A DNA stretch of 64,000 nt from Sulfuritalea sp. (GTDB lineage Bacteria > Pseudomonadota > Gammaproteobacteria > Burkholderiales > Rhodocyclaceae). Location: NCBI GenBank assembly GCA_016710465.1, contig JADJVS010000014.1, positions 868,001-932,000 on the forward strand, in the 5' to 3' direction. The notes beneath the pieces are model-generated. The model saw only the letters and a list, made by a program, of their open reading frames with translations. It had not been told where the DNA came from and searched no databases. A program made the translations under genes and the position numbers. This document shows positions 8,392 to 16,311 of the stretch, piece by piece; within the stretch, counting starts at the first letter, position 1; the number at the start of each line of letters is the position of its first letter.

Positions 8392-8934
8392 TTAGTTTGC
8401 GCTCGGGTGTTTGCCAAGGCGCAGGGCGTTGCGGCCTTCGTCGGCGCTCGCGATCGGATACCCCAGCGGGCAAAACAAGGTCCGGCTCAGGATCGCATGT
8501 ACCGGGTTGAGCGGCTTATTTTCGATCTGGCGCCAATCCTGGCGAACCGACTGGGATTTGGACCAGGTTTTGTCGCCACGACCGGAGGCATAGTGCTTCC
8601 AGGATCGTTCGGCGCAATGAATGCCCTCGAAGCTGACATTCGTGGCGCCGCCCGAGGTCTTTACCACCAGGACATAACGCACCACGCCGTCGCCACCCGG
8701 CACCAGCGTCGCGCCGTCGATGAAATACTTGTTCGTGGCAACAGGGCTGACGTAGATCTCGATCAGGCTTTCATCGACCGGGTACGGCGGTAGTGGGATG
8801 TCCCGTGCTTCCTTCCAGGCTTCCGGCTCCTCGAAGTTCGTATTTCTCGGGTTGTAACCTGGGGCGTCCTTGGGCAACTGGGCGGCGGCATTGGCCCCGA
8901 GGGTAAAGAGTACCAATAGCATCGCGCGCCTCAC
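8392..8934 (-). CDS. CNP1-like family exported protein
   Basis: 180 aa with a cleavable signal peptide (MRRAMLLVLFTLGANAAAQ). The core contains ENKPLNPVHAILSRTLFCP, a pattern I associate with the CNP1-like family of betaproteobacteria, whose function is not established. The start overlaps the rppH stop (8931-8934), so the two are probably co-transcribed. Two cysteines in the mature part could form a disulfide. Confidence 0.7.
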   Translation of the reverse strand: MRRAMLLVLFTLGANAAAQLPKDAPGYNPRNTNFEEPEAWKEARDIPLPPYPVDESLIEIYVSPVATNKYFIDGATLVPGGDGVVRYVLVVKTSGGATNVSFEGIHCAERSWKHYASGRGDKTWSKSQSVRQDWRQIENKPLNPVHAILSRTLFCPLGYPIASADEGRNALRLGKHPSAN

Positions 8935-9458
8935 CGAACGTGCTCCCCCGACTCCGTTTCCCAGCTCGGCACACGATCGTGCGGATTGGCGAAAAGCAAA
9001 CGCGCCAACTCAACCAGTGCCGCCTCGTAGACCCCGCGCTTGAACTCGATCACACTGCCCAGCGGCACCCAGTAGCAGTTCCAGCGCCAGGCATCGAATT
9101 CCGGATGCTCGCTGGCGCGCAGGCAGACGTCGGTGTCGCGGCCGACCAGACGCAGCAGAAACCAGATCTGCTTCTGGCCGCGGTAGGTGCCGCGCCATTC
9201 GCGGCGGACCCATTGCTTCGGCACTTCGTAGCGCAACCAGTCGCGGGTGCGGCCGATGATCCGCACGTGCTCGGGCTTGAGGCCGGTTTCCTCCTCCAGT
9301 TCGCGCAGCATCGCCTGCTCGGGCGATTCGCCCTTATTGATGCCACCCTGCGGGAACTGCCAGGAATGTTCGCGGATCCGCTTGCCCCAGAACACCTCGT
9401 TGCGATGGTTGACCAGAACGATGCCGACGTTCGGGCGAAAGCCTTCACGATCGAGCAT
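8931..9458 (-). CDS. rppH: RNA pyrophosphohydrolase RppH
   Basis: 175 aa from ATG at 9456-9458 (MLDREGFRPNVGIVLVN). The Nudix box GGINKGESPEQAMLRELEEE fits GX5EX7REUXEEXGU, and WQFPQGG before it is typical of RppH. The enzyme removes pyrophosphate from the 5' triphosphate end of mRNAs and so starts RNase E-dependent decay. The gene diverges from proS, a common arrangement in betaproteobacteria. Confidence 0.95.
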   Translation of the reverse strand: MLDREGFRPNVGIVLVNHRNEVFWGKRIREHSWQFPQGGINKGESPEQAMLRELEEETGLKPEHVRIIGRTRDWLRYEVPKQWVRREWRGTYRGQKQIWFLLRLVGRDTDVCLRASEHPEFDAWRWNCYWVPLGSVIEFKRGVYEAALVELARLLFANPHDRVPSWETESGEHVR

Positions 9459-9578
9459 GATGCAAATTCCAATGATTGACTGGCGATCATTCTTCCACAA
9501 TCGCGGTCCGCTGGAAAGGCGCTTATGCCGGCCGGCGCGATGGGTAAAATGCGCGTTTTCCGCTTTTTCGCCCAAGCC

Positions 9579-11306
9579 ATGCGCGCCAGCCAGTTCCACG
9601 TAGCCACCCTCAAGGAAGCCCCCGCCGATGCCGAGGTCGTTTCCCACCAGTTGATGATCCGCGCCGGCATGATCCGCAAGCTGGCCGGCGGCATCTACTC
9701 CTACATGCCGATGGGCCTGCGCGTGATCCGCAAGATCGAAGCCATCATCCGCGAGGAGATGAACCGCGCCGGCGCCGTCGAACTGCTGATGCCGGTGGTG
9801 CAGCCCGCCGAGCTGTGGCTGGAAACCGGGCGCTGGGACAAGATGGGCCCCGAGATGATGCGCGTGAAGGACCGGCATGATCGCGACTTCATCATCCAGC
9901 CGACCTCGGAGGAGGTGATCACCGACATCGCGAGGAACGAAATCCAGAGTTACCGCCAGTTGCCGAAGAACTTCTATCACATTCAGACCAAGTTCCGCGA
10001 CGAGCGCCGGCCGCGTTTCGGCGTCATGCGCGGGCGCGAGTTCACCATGAAGGACGCCTATTCCTTCGACCGTGACGAGGCCGCCGCCGAGAAAAGCTAC
10101 CAGGCCATGTATCAGGCCTATGTGCGCACCTTCGAGCGCATGGGCCTGAGCTTCCGCGCGGTGCGCGCCGACACCGGCAACATCGGCGGCTCGCTGTCGC
10201 ACGAGTTCCAGGTGATCGCCGATACCGGCGAGGACCAACTGGTGTACTGCCCGGATTCCGACTATGCCGCCAACATCGAGCTGGCCGAGGCCCTGCCGCT
10301 GGCCGCCGCGCTGCCGGCGCCGACCGAAGCACTACGCAAGCTCGCGACGCCGGACACCGTGCGCTGCGAGGATGTAGCCAGGCTGCTCGGCCTGCCCATC
10401 GAGCGCACCGTGAAATCCATCGTGCTCGCCATCGACACGCCGCTGGGGGCCGAGGTCTGGCTGCTGCTGGTGCGCGGCGACCACGAGCTGAACGAGATCA
10501 AGGCCGGCAAGGTGCCCGGGCTGGACGCCGGTTTCCGCTTCGCCAGCGAACAGGAAATCATCGACCACTTCGGCTGCGTGCCGGGCTATCTCGGCCCGCT
10601 CAACACGAAGAAGCCGGTCAAGGTCGTCGCCGATCGCACCGTCGCCCACATGGCGGATTTCGTCAGCGGCGCCAACGAGGCCGGCTTCCACATCGCCGGC
10701 ATCAACTGGGGGCGCGACCTGCCCGAACCGGAAATCGTCGCCGACATCCGCAACGTCGTCGCCGGCGATGCCTCGCCCGACGGCAAGGGCCGGCTGGCGA
10801 TCCAGCGCGGCATCGAGGTCGGCCACGTCTTCTTCCTCGGCACCAAGTATTCCGAGGCGATGAACGCGACCTATCTCGACGAAACCGGCAAGCCTAGGCT
10901 GATGGTCATGGGCTGCTACGGCATCGGCGTCACGCGCCTGGTCGGCGCCGCCATCGAGCAGGGCCACGACGCCAGGGGCATCATCTTCCCGGCGGCCATC
11001 GCGCCCTTCCAGGTGGTCATCGTGCCGATGAACTACGCCAAGTCCGAAGCCGTGCGCAACGCCGCCGGCGCCCTGCTCGACGAACTGCTGAAGGCCGGTA
11101 TCGACGCCATCCTCGACGATCGCGACGAGCGCGCCGGCTCGATGTTCGCCGACTGGGAACTGATCGGCGTACCGCATCGCGTGGTGGTCGGCGAGCGCGG
11201 CCTGAAGGAAGGCAAGCTGGAATACAAGGGTCGCGCCGACGCCGAGGCGACGATGATCCCCGTCGCCGAGATGTCGGCTTTCCTGAAGCGCGAGCTGCTC
11301 GGTTGA
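9579..11306 (+). CDS. proS: Proline--tRNA ligase
   Basis: 575 aa from ATG 9579 (MRASQFHVATLKEAPADAEV), the usual start of bacterial ProRS; two ATGs lie upstream in frame but give atypical N-termini. Class II motifs are present: motif 2 FRDERRPRFGVMRGREFTMK and motif 3 GCYGIGVTRLV. An editing INS domain (about residues 225-390, with the GTKY-type segment after it) identifies the bacterial form, which hydrolyses Ala-tRNAPro. The C-terminal anticodon-binding domain ends the protein. The stop overlaps the next gene's TTG start. Confidence 0.97.
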   Translation: MRASQFHVATLKEAPADAEVVSHQLMIRAGMIRKLAGGIYSYMPMGLRVIRKIEAIIREEMNRAGAVELLMPVVQPAELWLETGRWDKMGPEMMRVKDRHDRDFIIQPTSEEVITDIARNEIQSYRQLPKNFYHIQTKFRDERRPRFGVMRGREFTMKDAYSFDRDEAAAEKSYQAMYQAYVRTFERMGLSFRAVRADTGNIGGSLSHEFQVIADTGEDQLVYCPDSDYAANIELAEALPLAAALPAPTEALRKLATPDTVRCEDVARLLGLPIERTVKSIVLAIDTPLGAEVWLLLVRGDHELNEIKAGKVPGLDAGFRFASEQEIIDHFGCVPGYLGPLNTKKPVKVVADRTVAHMADFVSGANEAGFHIAGINWGRDLPEPEIVADIRNVVAGDASPDGKGRLAIQRGIEVGHVFFLGTKYSEAMNATYLDETGKPRLMVMGCYGIGVTRLVGAAIEQGHDARGIIFPAAIAPFQVVIVPMNYAKSEAVRNAAGALLDELLKAGIDAILDDRDERAGSMFADWELIGVPHRVVVGERGLKEGKLEYKGRADAEATMIPVAEMSAFLKRELLG

Positions 11307-11893
11307 TCGCGCGGCTGGTCCTGCTGTTTGCGGCGGCGCTGCTGCCGCTGGCGGCGCAAGCCGGCGCCCAGCAGTACGAACCGCTGGCGGCCAGCGTCCA
11401 GGCGAACCTCGCCGCGGCGATCGCCGATCGCGCCTCGCCCGAGCCGCAGTTCCCCTCGATCCAGGAAAAGGTCGACTGGCTGACCGAGATGTCGGCGCGG
11501 CTTTCGCGCCGCATTCCCGAACGCGAAGCCCGGCTCGATCTGCTCAAGACCGTGTATTACGAAGCCAAGCGCGCCGGGCTCGATCCGCAGATGGTGCTCG
11601 GCCTGATCCAGGTCGAGAGCGGCTTCAAGAAGTACGCCGTGTCCTCGGCCGGCGCACGCGGCTACATGCAGGTGATGCCCTTCTGGGTCAAGTTGATCGG
11701 CGGCAAGGAGAGCAACCTCTTCCACATGCGCACCAACCTGCGCTTCGGCTGCACCATCCTGCGCCATTACCTCGACATGGAGAAGGGCGACCTCTACCGG
11801 GCGCTGGGCCGCTACAACGGCAGCCTGGGCAAGCCCGAGTACCCGAACATGGTGCGCGGGGCGTGGGAAAGGCAGTGGGGCTGGCGCAGGTGA
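11303..11893 (+). CDS. Lytic transglycosylase, SLT domain, exported
   Basis: 196 aa starting at TTG 11303, which overlaps the proS stop (TTGA); no ATG gives the signal peptide. An N-terminal signal sequence (residues 1-20) is followed by an SLT/goose-lysozyme-like domain. The catalytic glutamate is in LIQVESGFKKYAVSSAGARG and the family motifs GYMQVMPFW and RYNGS follow. It would cleave peptidoglycan glycan strands in the periplasm, forming anhydromuropeptides. Translational coupling to proS suggests co-transcription. The stop codon sits at the edge of repeat copy 1. Confidence 0.9.
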   Translation: MIARLVLLFAAALLPLAAQAGAQQYEPLAASVQANLAAAIADRASPEPQFPSIQEKVDWLTEMSARLSRRIPEREARLDLLKTVYYEAKRAGLDPQMVLGLIQVESGFKKYAVSSAGARGYMQVMPFWVKLIGGKESNLFHMRTNLRFGCTILRHYLDMEKGDLYRALGRYNGSLGKPEYPNMVRGAWERQWGWRR

Positions 11894-11918
11894 TCGCCGT
11901 AGCGCCAGCGCCGACTGT
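11892..11918 (+). repeat. Dispersed motif, copy 1
   Basis: GATCGCCGT-AGCGC-CAGCGCCGACTGTC. It begins within the stop codon of the transglycosylase gene and runs to the end of the PIN toxin gene. This is the left side of toxin-antitoxin module 1. Confidence 0.75.
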
Positions 11919-12334
11919 CAGCGAATTCCGACCAGGAATGGCGCCGGAGGCATGATGGGAATGCCGCGCCAGGGGTGCATCACGGTCAAATGCGTATCGC
12001 TGGAGAGAATCAACTCCGCTTGCGCTGTTTCCGCCAGGGCGAGGAACTTGTTGTCCTTGGCGTCGGCGCAGTCGGAAACTTCAATCTCCACGTCGACCAT
12101 CAGCACATGCTGGCGCAAGCCCTTGAGAAAATCCTGCCGTCGAGCTTTCGGCAGATAGCGATCGAATTTGCGCCGCAAAAGAACGGCGGCAAGTTCGTCC
12201 AGGGTCTCCCGGCTTGCACAGACATCGAAATGCAGCAAGGCCTTTTCAAGCGCGAGCGCGGGTATCGACTGCGGGCGGATCGCGGCGCTGACCAGGACGC
12301 CGGTATCGATGACGATGCGCCTAGCGAAGCTCAT
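11918..12334 (-). CDS. PIN-domain toxin (COG1569-type), TA module 1
   Basis: 138 aa with the four acidic positions expected of a PIN ribonuclease: IDTGVLVSA (Asp 10), ETLDEL (Glu), DAKDNKF (Asp) and SSDTHL (Asp). Such VapC-like toxins cleave RNA. The ATG at 12332-12334 overlaps the antitoxin gene by 14 nt, the normal TA arrangement. It lies in an accessory stretch bounded by repeat copies 1 and 2. Confidence 0.85.
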   Translation of the reverse strand: MSFARRIVIDTGVLVSAAIRPQSIPALALEKALLHFDVCASRETLDELAAVLLRRKFDRYLPKARRQDFLKGLRQHVLMVDVEIEVSDCADAKDNKFLALAETAQAELILSSDTHLTVMHPWRGIPIMPPAPFLVGIR

Positions 12335-12587
12335 GCACCATGCGGGTCACGTCCTCGTCGCTCAAATCGCTGGCGCCGCGCGCCTCAATCTGCGAACGAT
12401 ATTGGGCATACCAGCGCGCTGCTTCCTCACGGCGCTTGGTCACGTCGGCCAGAACCTGCATGTCGTGACCTGAAACGACATAAGCCACCGTCCGGCCATG
12501 ACGCGTGACCTCGACCGGTTCGCGCTGCGACCGGTCGATCAACTCGCCGAAGCGGCTTTGGGCTTCCACCGAGGTGACGGTAATCAC
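12321..12587 (-). CDS. Phd/YefM-type antitoxin, TA module 1
   Basis: 88 aa with the Phd/YefM N-terminal DNA-binding fold (MITVTSVEAQSRFGELIDRS ... VEVTRHGRTVAYVVSG) and a C-terminal helix for toxin neutralisation. The start is GTG at 12585-12587 after an AAGGAG SD. It probably represses its own promoter through the 17-bp palindromic site at 12612-12628. Confidence 0.86.
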   Translation of the reverse strand: MITVTSVEAQSRFGELIDRSQREPVEVTRHGRTVAYVVSGHDMQVLADVTKRREEAARWYAQYRSQIEARGASDLSDEDVTRMVHELR

Positions 12588-12611
12588 TTGAATCTCCTTG
12601 AACTGGCGTTT

Positions 12612-12645
12612 ATGGCCATATTAGCCATTATCCGGATTTTGGCAA
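12612..12645 (-). promoter_or_regulatory. Promoter and palindromic operator of TA module 1
   Basis: On the minus strand TTGCCA (12640-12645), 16 nt, TAATAT (12618-12623). The -10 lies inside an interrupted palindrome (ATGGC and GCCAT arms, 12612-12628), as expected for an autoregulated TA operon. Confidence 0.6.
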
Positions 12646-12676
12646 GACTTGGGCGGGCCTCTTGAGCGGGCCTCTG

Positions 12677-12703
12677 GATCGCCGTGGCGCCAGCGCCGAC
12701 TTT
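12677..12703 (+). repeat. Dispersed motif, copy 2
   Basis: GATCGCCGT-GGCGC-CAGCGCCGACTTTC, same orientation as copies 1 and 3. It lies between TA module 1 (upstream side) and TA module 2. Confidence 0.75.
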
Positions 12704-12727
12704 CGGGGCTCCACCGTATCGCCGGAA

Positions 12728-12756
12728 TTGATACCCGCTGCGGGTCTGGCTAGAAT
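12728..12756 (+). promoter_or_regulatory. Sigma-70 promoter of TA module 2
   Basis: TTGATA (12728-12733), 17-nt spacer, TAGAAT (12751-12756). The spacer holds a small palindrome CCCGC-TGCGGG that could be an operator. An SD AAGGAG precedes the ATG at 12781. Confidence 0.75.
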
Positions 12757-12780
12757 GTTCCTACGGCAAAGGAGAACATC

Positions 12781-13131
12781 ATGCAGACCGTCAATATCCG
12801 CCAGCTCAAGACCAATCCATCAACCGCCCTGCGCAGCGCGAAGGATGAGGACATGGTCGTGGTGATGAACCGCGACCATCCGCAAGCCCTGCTCGTCGAC
12901 CTGGAAAAGCTCGATCTCCCCGATCTTGGCTCGGTGCGGATCGCCTTGGCCGTGTCGCTGTTTCGCAGCGGCGCCGTGTCCGCCGGGTTTGCCGCGCGCA
13001 TGACCGGCAAGCCCTTGTCCGAGATGCTGACTCTGCTGTCCAGTCTCGGCATTCCCTTGACCGGAAACGGTGCGGCCGATGCCCGTGATGATCTCGAAGC
13101 GGGCCGGCAATGGCTGGCGCGGAAGGTTTGA
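12781..13131 (+). CDS. UPF0175-type antitoxin with Phd-like N-terminus, TA module 2
   Basis: 116 aa. The first 45 residues (VNIRQLKTNPSTALRSAKDE, then MVVVMNRDHPQALLV) look Phd/YefM-like. The second half (IALAVSLFRSGAVSAGFAAR, then MTGKPLSEMLTLLSSLGIPL) is the UPF0175 helix-turn-helix-like domain. UPF0175 proteins usually accompany DUF3368 PIN toxins, as here. The stop is 3 nt before the toxin's TTG start. Confidence 0.85.
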   Translation: MQTVNIRQLKTNPSTALRSAKDEDMVVVMNRDHPQALLVDLEKLDLPDLGSVRIALAVSLFRSGAVSAGFAARMTGKPLSEMLTLLSSLGIPLTGNGAADARDDLEAGRQWLARKV

Positions 13132-13134
13132 CGC

Positions 13135-13626
13135 TTGCGTAGCGTCGTCATCGCCGACGCGGGCCCGCTGATTGCCCTGTCCCGCATCGATGCCCTGGGT
13201 TTGTTGCGCGGCCTGTTCGGGCAAGTCCTGGTCACCGAGGCGGTTCGCGACGAAGCCCTGCCGGCGGCGGACTATCCCGGCAAGGCCTCCATTGCGCTGG
13301 CCTTCGATGCCGGCTGGCTGGCGTGTCCGGGCCCGTTTGAAACTGCATGGCAGCCGACGAATCCGGCCCTCGGGGCCGGCGAGTGCAGCGCGGTTGCCGC
13401 CGCCGTGCAGATGCCCGGTTGCCTGCTGATCATCGACGACCGTGCCGGTAGAGCGGAAGCGAAGTCGCACGGCGTGGTCATCATCGGTACCGCGGCCATC
13501 ATCGGGCTCGCGAAGTTGCGGGGGCTGATCCCGGCGGCGCGTCCGCTGCTGGAACAGCTTCAGCCGGCCGGATATTTCATTCACCGCACGATCATCGAGA
13601 CGGTATTGGGCGACGTGGGCGAATAG
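13135..13626 (+). CDS. DUF3368 PIN-like toxin, TA module 2
   Basis: 163 aa starting at TTG 13135. PIN features are visible: IADAGPLIALSRID (Asp), TEAVRDEAL (Glu), LGAGECSAVAAA (Glu) and IIDDRAGRAEA (Asp pair). DUF3368 proteins act as probable RNase toxins with UPF0175 antitoxins. The stop codon directly abuts repeat copy 3, which starts the MITE-like island. Confidence 0.85.
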   Translation: MRSVVIADAGPLIALSRIDALGLLRGLFGQVLVTEAVRDEALPAADYPGKASIALAFDAGWLACPGPFETAWQPTNPALGAGECSAVAAAVQMPGCLLIIDDRAGRAEAKSHGVVIIGTAAIIGLAKLRGLIPAARPLLEQLQPAGYFIHRTIIETVLGDVGE

Positions 13627-13653
13627 ATCGCCGTGTCACCAGCGCCGACTTTC
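13627..13653 (+). repeat. Dispersed motif, copy 3 (left end of island)
   Basis: GATCGCCGT-GTCAC-CAGCGCCGACTTTC, starting at the base after the DUF3368 stop codon. It is the outer end of the left MITE-like element. Confidence 0.78.
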
Positions 13654-13812
13654 GAATACCCGTCATTCCCGCCGCTCTGCATGCCTTGGATCCCGCTTCG
13701 CGGGGTGGCAACGCGGGAATCCAGAAGCAGCTCGGAATCGCCGGGTCTCGCCCCGGCGGGCGAGGTACTTTCTTGTTGCGCGGCAAGAAAGTACCCAAAG
13801 AAACGCGCCCCG
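13627..13812 (+). mobile_element. MITE-like composite repeat, left border of accessory island
   Basis: Three blocks in order: the dispersed motif; an imperfect inverted repeat beginning CGTCATTCCCGC and ending GGGAATCCAG; and a GC block with a perfect 12-bp hairpin (GGTACTTTCTTG 13764-13775 with CAAGAAAGTACC 13784-13795), then CAAAGAAACGCGCCCC. The same blocks recur in reverse order at 17071-17212. No transposase is present, so it is non-autonomous. Confidence 0.7.
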
Positions 13813-14212
13813 CCGGGCCGGTCGCTAATCGCCTGGATACCTTCCGGTGCTCCGCACCGGAAAGAACTTGCCGGCCAAAAGTGGTCGCCGTCGGACAACG
13901 CGACCGGACTTCCCCCCGGCGAACCTTCCTCGCTCGGCGGGTCAGAGGGGAGGACAAATCGGCGCATTGTGAACGCGGTGCCGAAAGCAAACCCAATCCG
14001 GAAGTCGATGGGTGTGGCTTCCGCTCTGTGCCCATTGGAGACAGTCAAAGAAAATGGAAGCAGACGTTGGTCAGGAACCGTCGAAAGAGAAAAGCTGCCA
14101 TTCGCTATGCGACTGCGATTATTTCCACACTCAGTCGGATGTGCAGCGGCTGGAGCCATTCGTCATCTATCTGATGACGATGCCAATCTGAATTATCTCA
14201 GCCGTTTGCTTG
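13813..14212. other. Non-coding left flank inside island
   Basis: About 400 bp with no credible gene. The first 150 bp (GC-rich, with CCGGTGCTCCGCACCGG) look like a further part of the repetitive element. The rest drifts to lower GC toward the NYN gene. Short open frames here run through the repeats and show no protein-like pattern. Confidence 0.5.
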
Positions 14213-15019
14213 TCAATCGGCTAAGCCACCTTTGTCATTATTTACATCAATTTCACTCTTGGAATTGAGTCCAACAGTGTAGTGCCCGCCAGGCTCCTTC
14301 TTGAGGACCAAAAGGTCATAGGTCTTGAGCATGTCAAGTAAGCCGGAATGGCCATAGGCGGTAGGCGAGAAACCTGGGTCGGTTCGCTTAAGGTACTGAC
14401 CTAAGGCCCCAAGACCGACCTTGCCCTCCGAGGTATCACTTGTCAGTAACGACACCGCCTCAATGACGAATTTTGGCCGGCGCTTTATCGCCTGCTTAGG
14501 CTGAACAACTTTAGGTTGTTCAGCCTTGGAGGAGAGTGCCTTGGTGCTCGTTATGTCCGCCACATCTGAAACTGTTTCGCGGGGCAACCACTCAAAGAAT
14601 TGATCGCTCGCATTTCGCAGCGCGTCTGGTGTTTTGACTTCCCCGACGATACAAACGGTTGCACCGCGCTCGCGCAATTTTCGGCACAAGTAAGCGAAAT
14701 CCGAGTCACTAGTTACCAGGCAAAAGTTGTCAGCCCGATGGTCAAACATCGCCTCCATGGCATCTAATGCCAAAGCTATGTCTGCTGTGTTCTTACCTGA
14801 TGCGTACTGATACTGTAGGCATGGTGTGAAGGCCAATCGAACGAGCGCTTCTTGCCACTTGTTGGCCAATGTACTGTGATTGCCATAGCCTCGCCGCAAA
14901 ACTACCCGCCCGAATTGCGCAACTACCTTTAGAGCGAATTCCAATATCTCTGGACTGGTGTTATCGCAATCCACCAGCACTGCGACGCGCGATTCCCCGG
15001 TCAATACTGGTGCGTCCAT
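14213..15019 (-). CDS. NYN-domain (LabA/MARF1-like) protein with C-terminal LOTUS-like domain
   Basis: 268 aa from ATG at 15017-15019, chosen because AAGGGGTGGG precedes it; a GTG nine bases upstream is possible. Residues about 10-165 form a NYN/PIN-like nuclease domain with acidic residues in VLVDCDNTSPEI, KNTADIALALDAM and LVTSDSDFAYL. A charged linker (about 175-195) leads to a winged-helix segment (GKVGLGALGQYLKRTDPGFS ... YGHSGLLDMLKTYDLL) resembling OST-HTH/LOTUS domains, which bind RNA. A role as an RNA-directed nuclease, perhaps in phage or RNA control, is inference. GC is clearly lower than in neighbouring core genes. Confidence 0.8.
   Translation of the reverse strand: MDAPVLTGESRVAVLVDCDNTSPEILEFALKVVAQFGRVVLRRGYGNHSTLANKWQEALVRLAFTPCLQYQYASGKNTADIALALDAMEAMFDHRADNFCLVTSDSDFAYLCRKLRERGATVCIVGEVKTPDALRNASDQFFEWLPRETVSDVADITSTKALSSKAEQPKVVQPKQAIKRRPKFVIEAVSLLTSDTSEGKVGLGALGQYLKRTDPGFSPTAYGHSGLLDMLKTYDLLVLKKEPGGHYTVGLNSKSEIDVNNDKGGLAD
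14499..14527. repeat. Perfect 12-bp hairpin inside the NYN gene linker
   Basis: AGGCTGAACAAC (14499-14510) and GTTGTTCAGCCT (14516-14527) with a 5-nt loop. It encodes the repetitive linker AEQPKVVQPKQ between the nuclease and LOTUS-like domains. Confidence 0.6.
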
Positions 15020-15331
15020 TTGTCCCACCCCTTGAGTTGAGGCTCATATGATATTCGCAAGATGCCGAAAATATCTCCACTTCTAGTACGAAGTTATTGC
15101 CGCGTTTAGACTTGAAATAGTTGGTTGCCTCCAGTCTGAAAGAGACGGACTCGAAGACGCGGAGCAGCTTCTCGTCTGATTGGGCGCTACAGATTGCAGA
15201 CCTACAGCTTTTCGGGCCAGCGGGCGGGATCTGCCCATTGCGGACCTAGCTGATCTAGGAAAGCAGCCGTTCAGGAATGTTCAGAGAGCCAATCTATGGC
15301 AGTTCTCGGCCACCGGACGTCTCTCCCCGCC
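15020..15331. other. 312-bp gap between NYN and DUF2971 genes
   Basis: No convincing gene on either strand. It must contain the NYN gene promoter and the 3' end of the DUF2971 transcript. The part around 15180-15270 has patchy higher GC and could be decayed remnant DNA, but I cannot name a source. Confidence 0.45.
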
Positions 15332-16225
15332 TTAGGACTTATCGAAAACGAGATTCCCACCTGCGTCGCGCTTGGCTCGAAAGATCGCGATGTCGCGACT
15401 GATGAGGCGGGCCTTACCAACGATGTCCTCGATGTCGGACTCCTCCATCTCGAGCCCGAGATACAGTTCCGTTATCTCTTCCGGATGGTAAGGGAGCGTA
15501 ATCCAGGGCTCCTCATCTTTCCTGATCGGAATAGCTAGGCGATATTCGCCTTCGTGCTGCCAAGCTAGAGTTTTGGTGTAGATGATCCGTTCGACGATCT
15601 CCTTGATTCGGACTTCATGGTCACCAAATAGAGCTCCATCGATAGATTCAAGGGTATCTTCATAGAGCGGAGGACGTTTTTCTCGGTATATGACGGGACG
15701 AAATAGCTGGAATTTAGAGTCCTTGGCAAGACTCGGTTGGATTCGCAGAGAGACGCCCTTGTGGTTTTCAGCATACTCGGTCCACATGCGCTCAGAGTCT
15801 TTGTGGGTAGAGAGGCAAAGCACGCGATAACCCTGCATGAACTCGTTGATCTCTGCGATAAACGCCTGCGCTCTGTCGCGGTGGTACTCGACGTCATATA
15901 TCTGTTTGCGGGGGTTCATCAGTTCGGTCCAGACCAGTTCAGCGGCACCCGGATTGGCTCGGTAAACCTGCTGAATTACCTTGATTTTTTCCTTCATCGG
16001 AGAACTGCATGTGGGCTCCTCGTCAAGGTGCCGCAGGATCACTTCGGTGAAGCCACCCGCGATCTTTTTCAGTGCTTCTTCGGTGTCCTCGGCGAAGATG
16101 CTTTGGATCGTTAGATCTTCTGTGTCGTTGAAATCAGACGGCTTTGCGTGTTTGAACGCTCTATTTCCGAGCGTCAGCTTCGCACCTGAAACGTCGAGGT
16201 ACTTATAAAGCGGCGGAAGAGACAT
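15332..16225 (-). CDS. DUF2971 domain-containing protein
   Basis: 297 aa with family-typical features: an N-terminal LYKYLDVSGAKLTLGNR with KPSDFNDTED (loss of a 'frame' clearing lid), a central CLSTHKDSERMWTEYAENHK and GVSLRI, then LAWQHEGEYRLAI near residue 225. DUF2971 proteins are widespread in accessory and defence-rich regions, and some resemble ADP-ribosyl-transfer folds; their reaction is not established. It lies between the NYN and zinc-finger genes, all on the minus strand. GC is lower than the surrounding core genes. Confidence 0.82.
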   Translation of the reverse strand: MSLPPLYKYLDVSGAKLTLGNRAFKHAKPSDFNDTEDLTIQSIFAEDTEEALKKIAGGFTEVILRHLDEEPTCSSPMKEKIKVIQQVYRANPGAAELVWTELMNPRKQIYDVEYHRDRAQAFIAEINEFMQGYRVLCLSTHKDSERMWTEYAENHKGVSLRIQPSLAKDSKFQLFRPVIYREKRPPLYEDTLESIDGALFGDHEVRIKEIVERIIYTKTLAWQHEGEYRLAIPIRKDEEPWITLPYHPEEITELYLGLEMEESDIEDIVGKARLISRDIAIFRAKRDAGGNLVFDKS

Positions 16226-16311
16226 TTATGTCAAATCTATCTAGTTTGACGCCCATCTTTGGGTGGTCAGCGCACCCGTATCGCGAACGGCGGCATTTGT
16301 CATTGTCGAAG

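Noticed and set aside
12061..12080. GTCGGCGCAGTCGG in the PIN toxin gene as a motif copy
   Set aside because: The order of bases differs from the inner block, and no outer block follows.
13633..14268. Frame containing SCCAARKYPKK, seen also in reverse near 17100
   Set aside because: It is translated from the MITE-like repeat and recurs only because the DNA repeats; I treat it as a repeat, not a protein.
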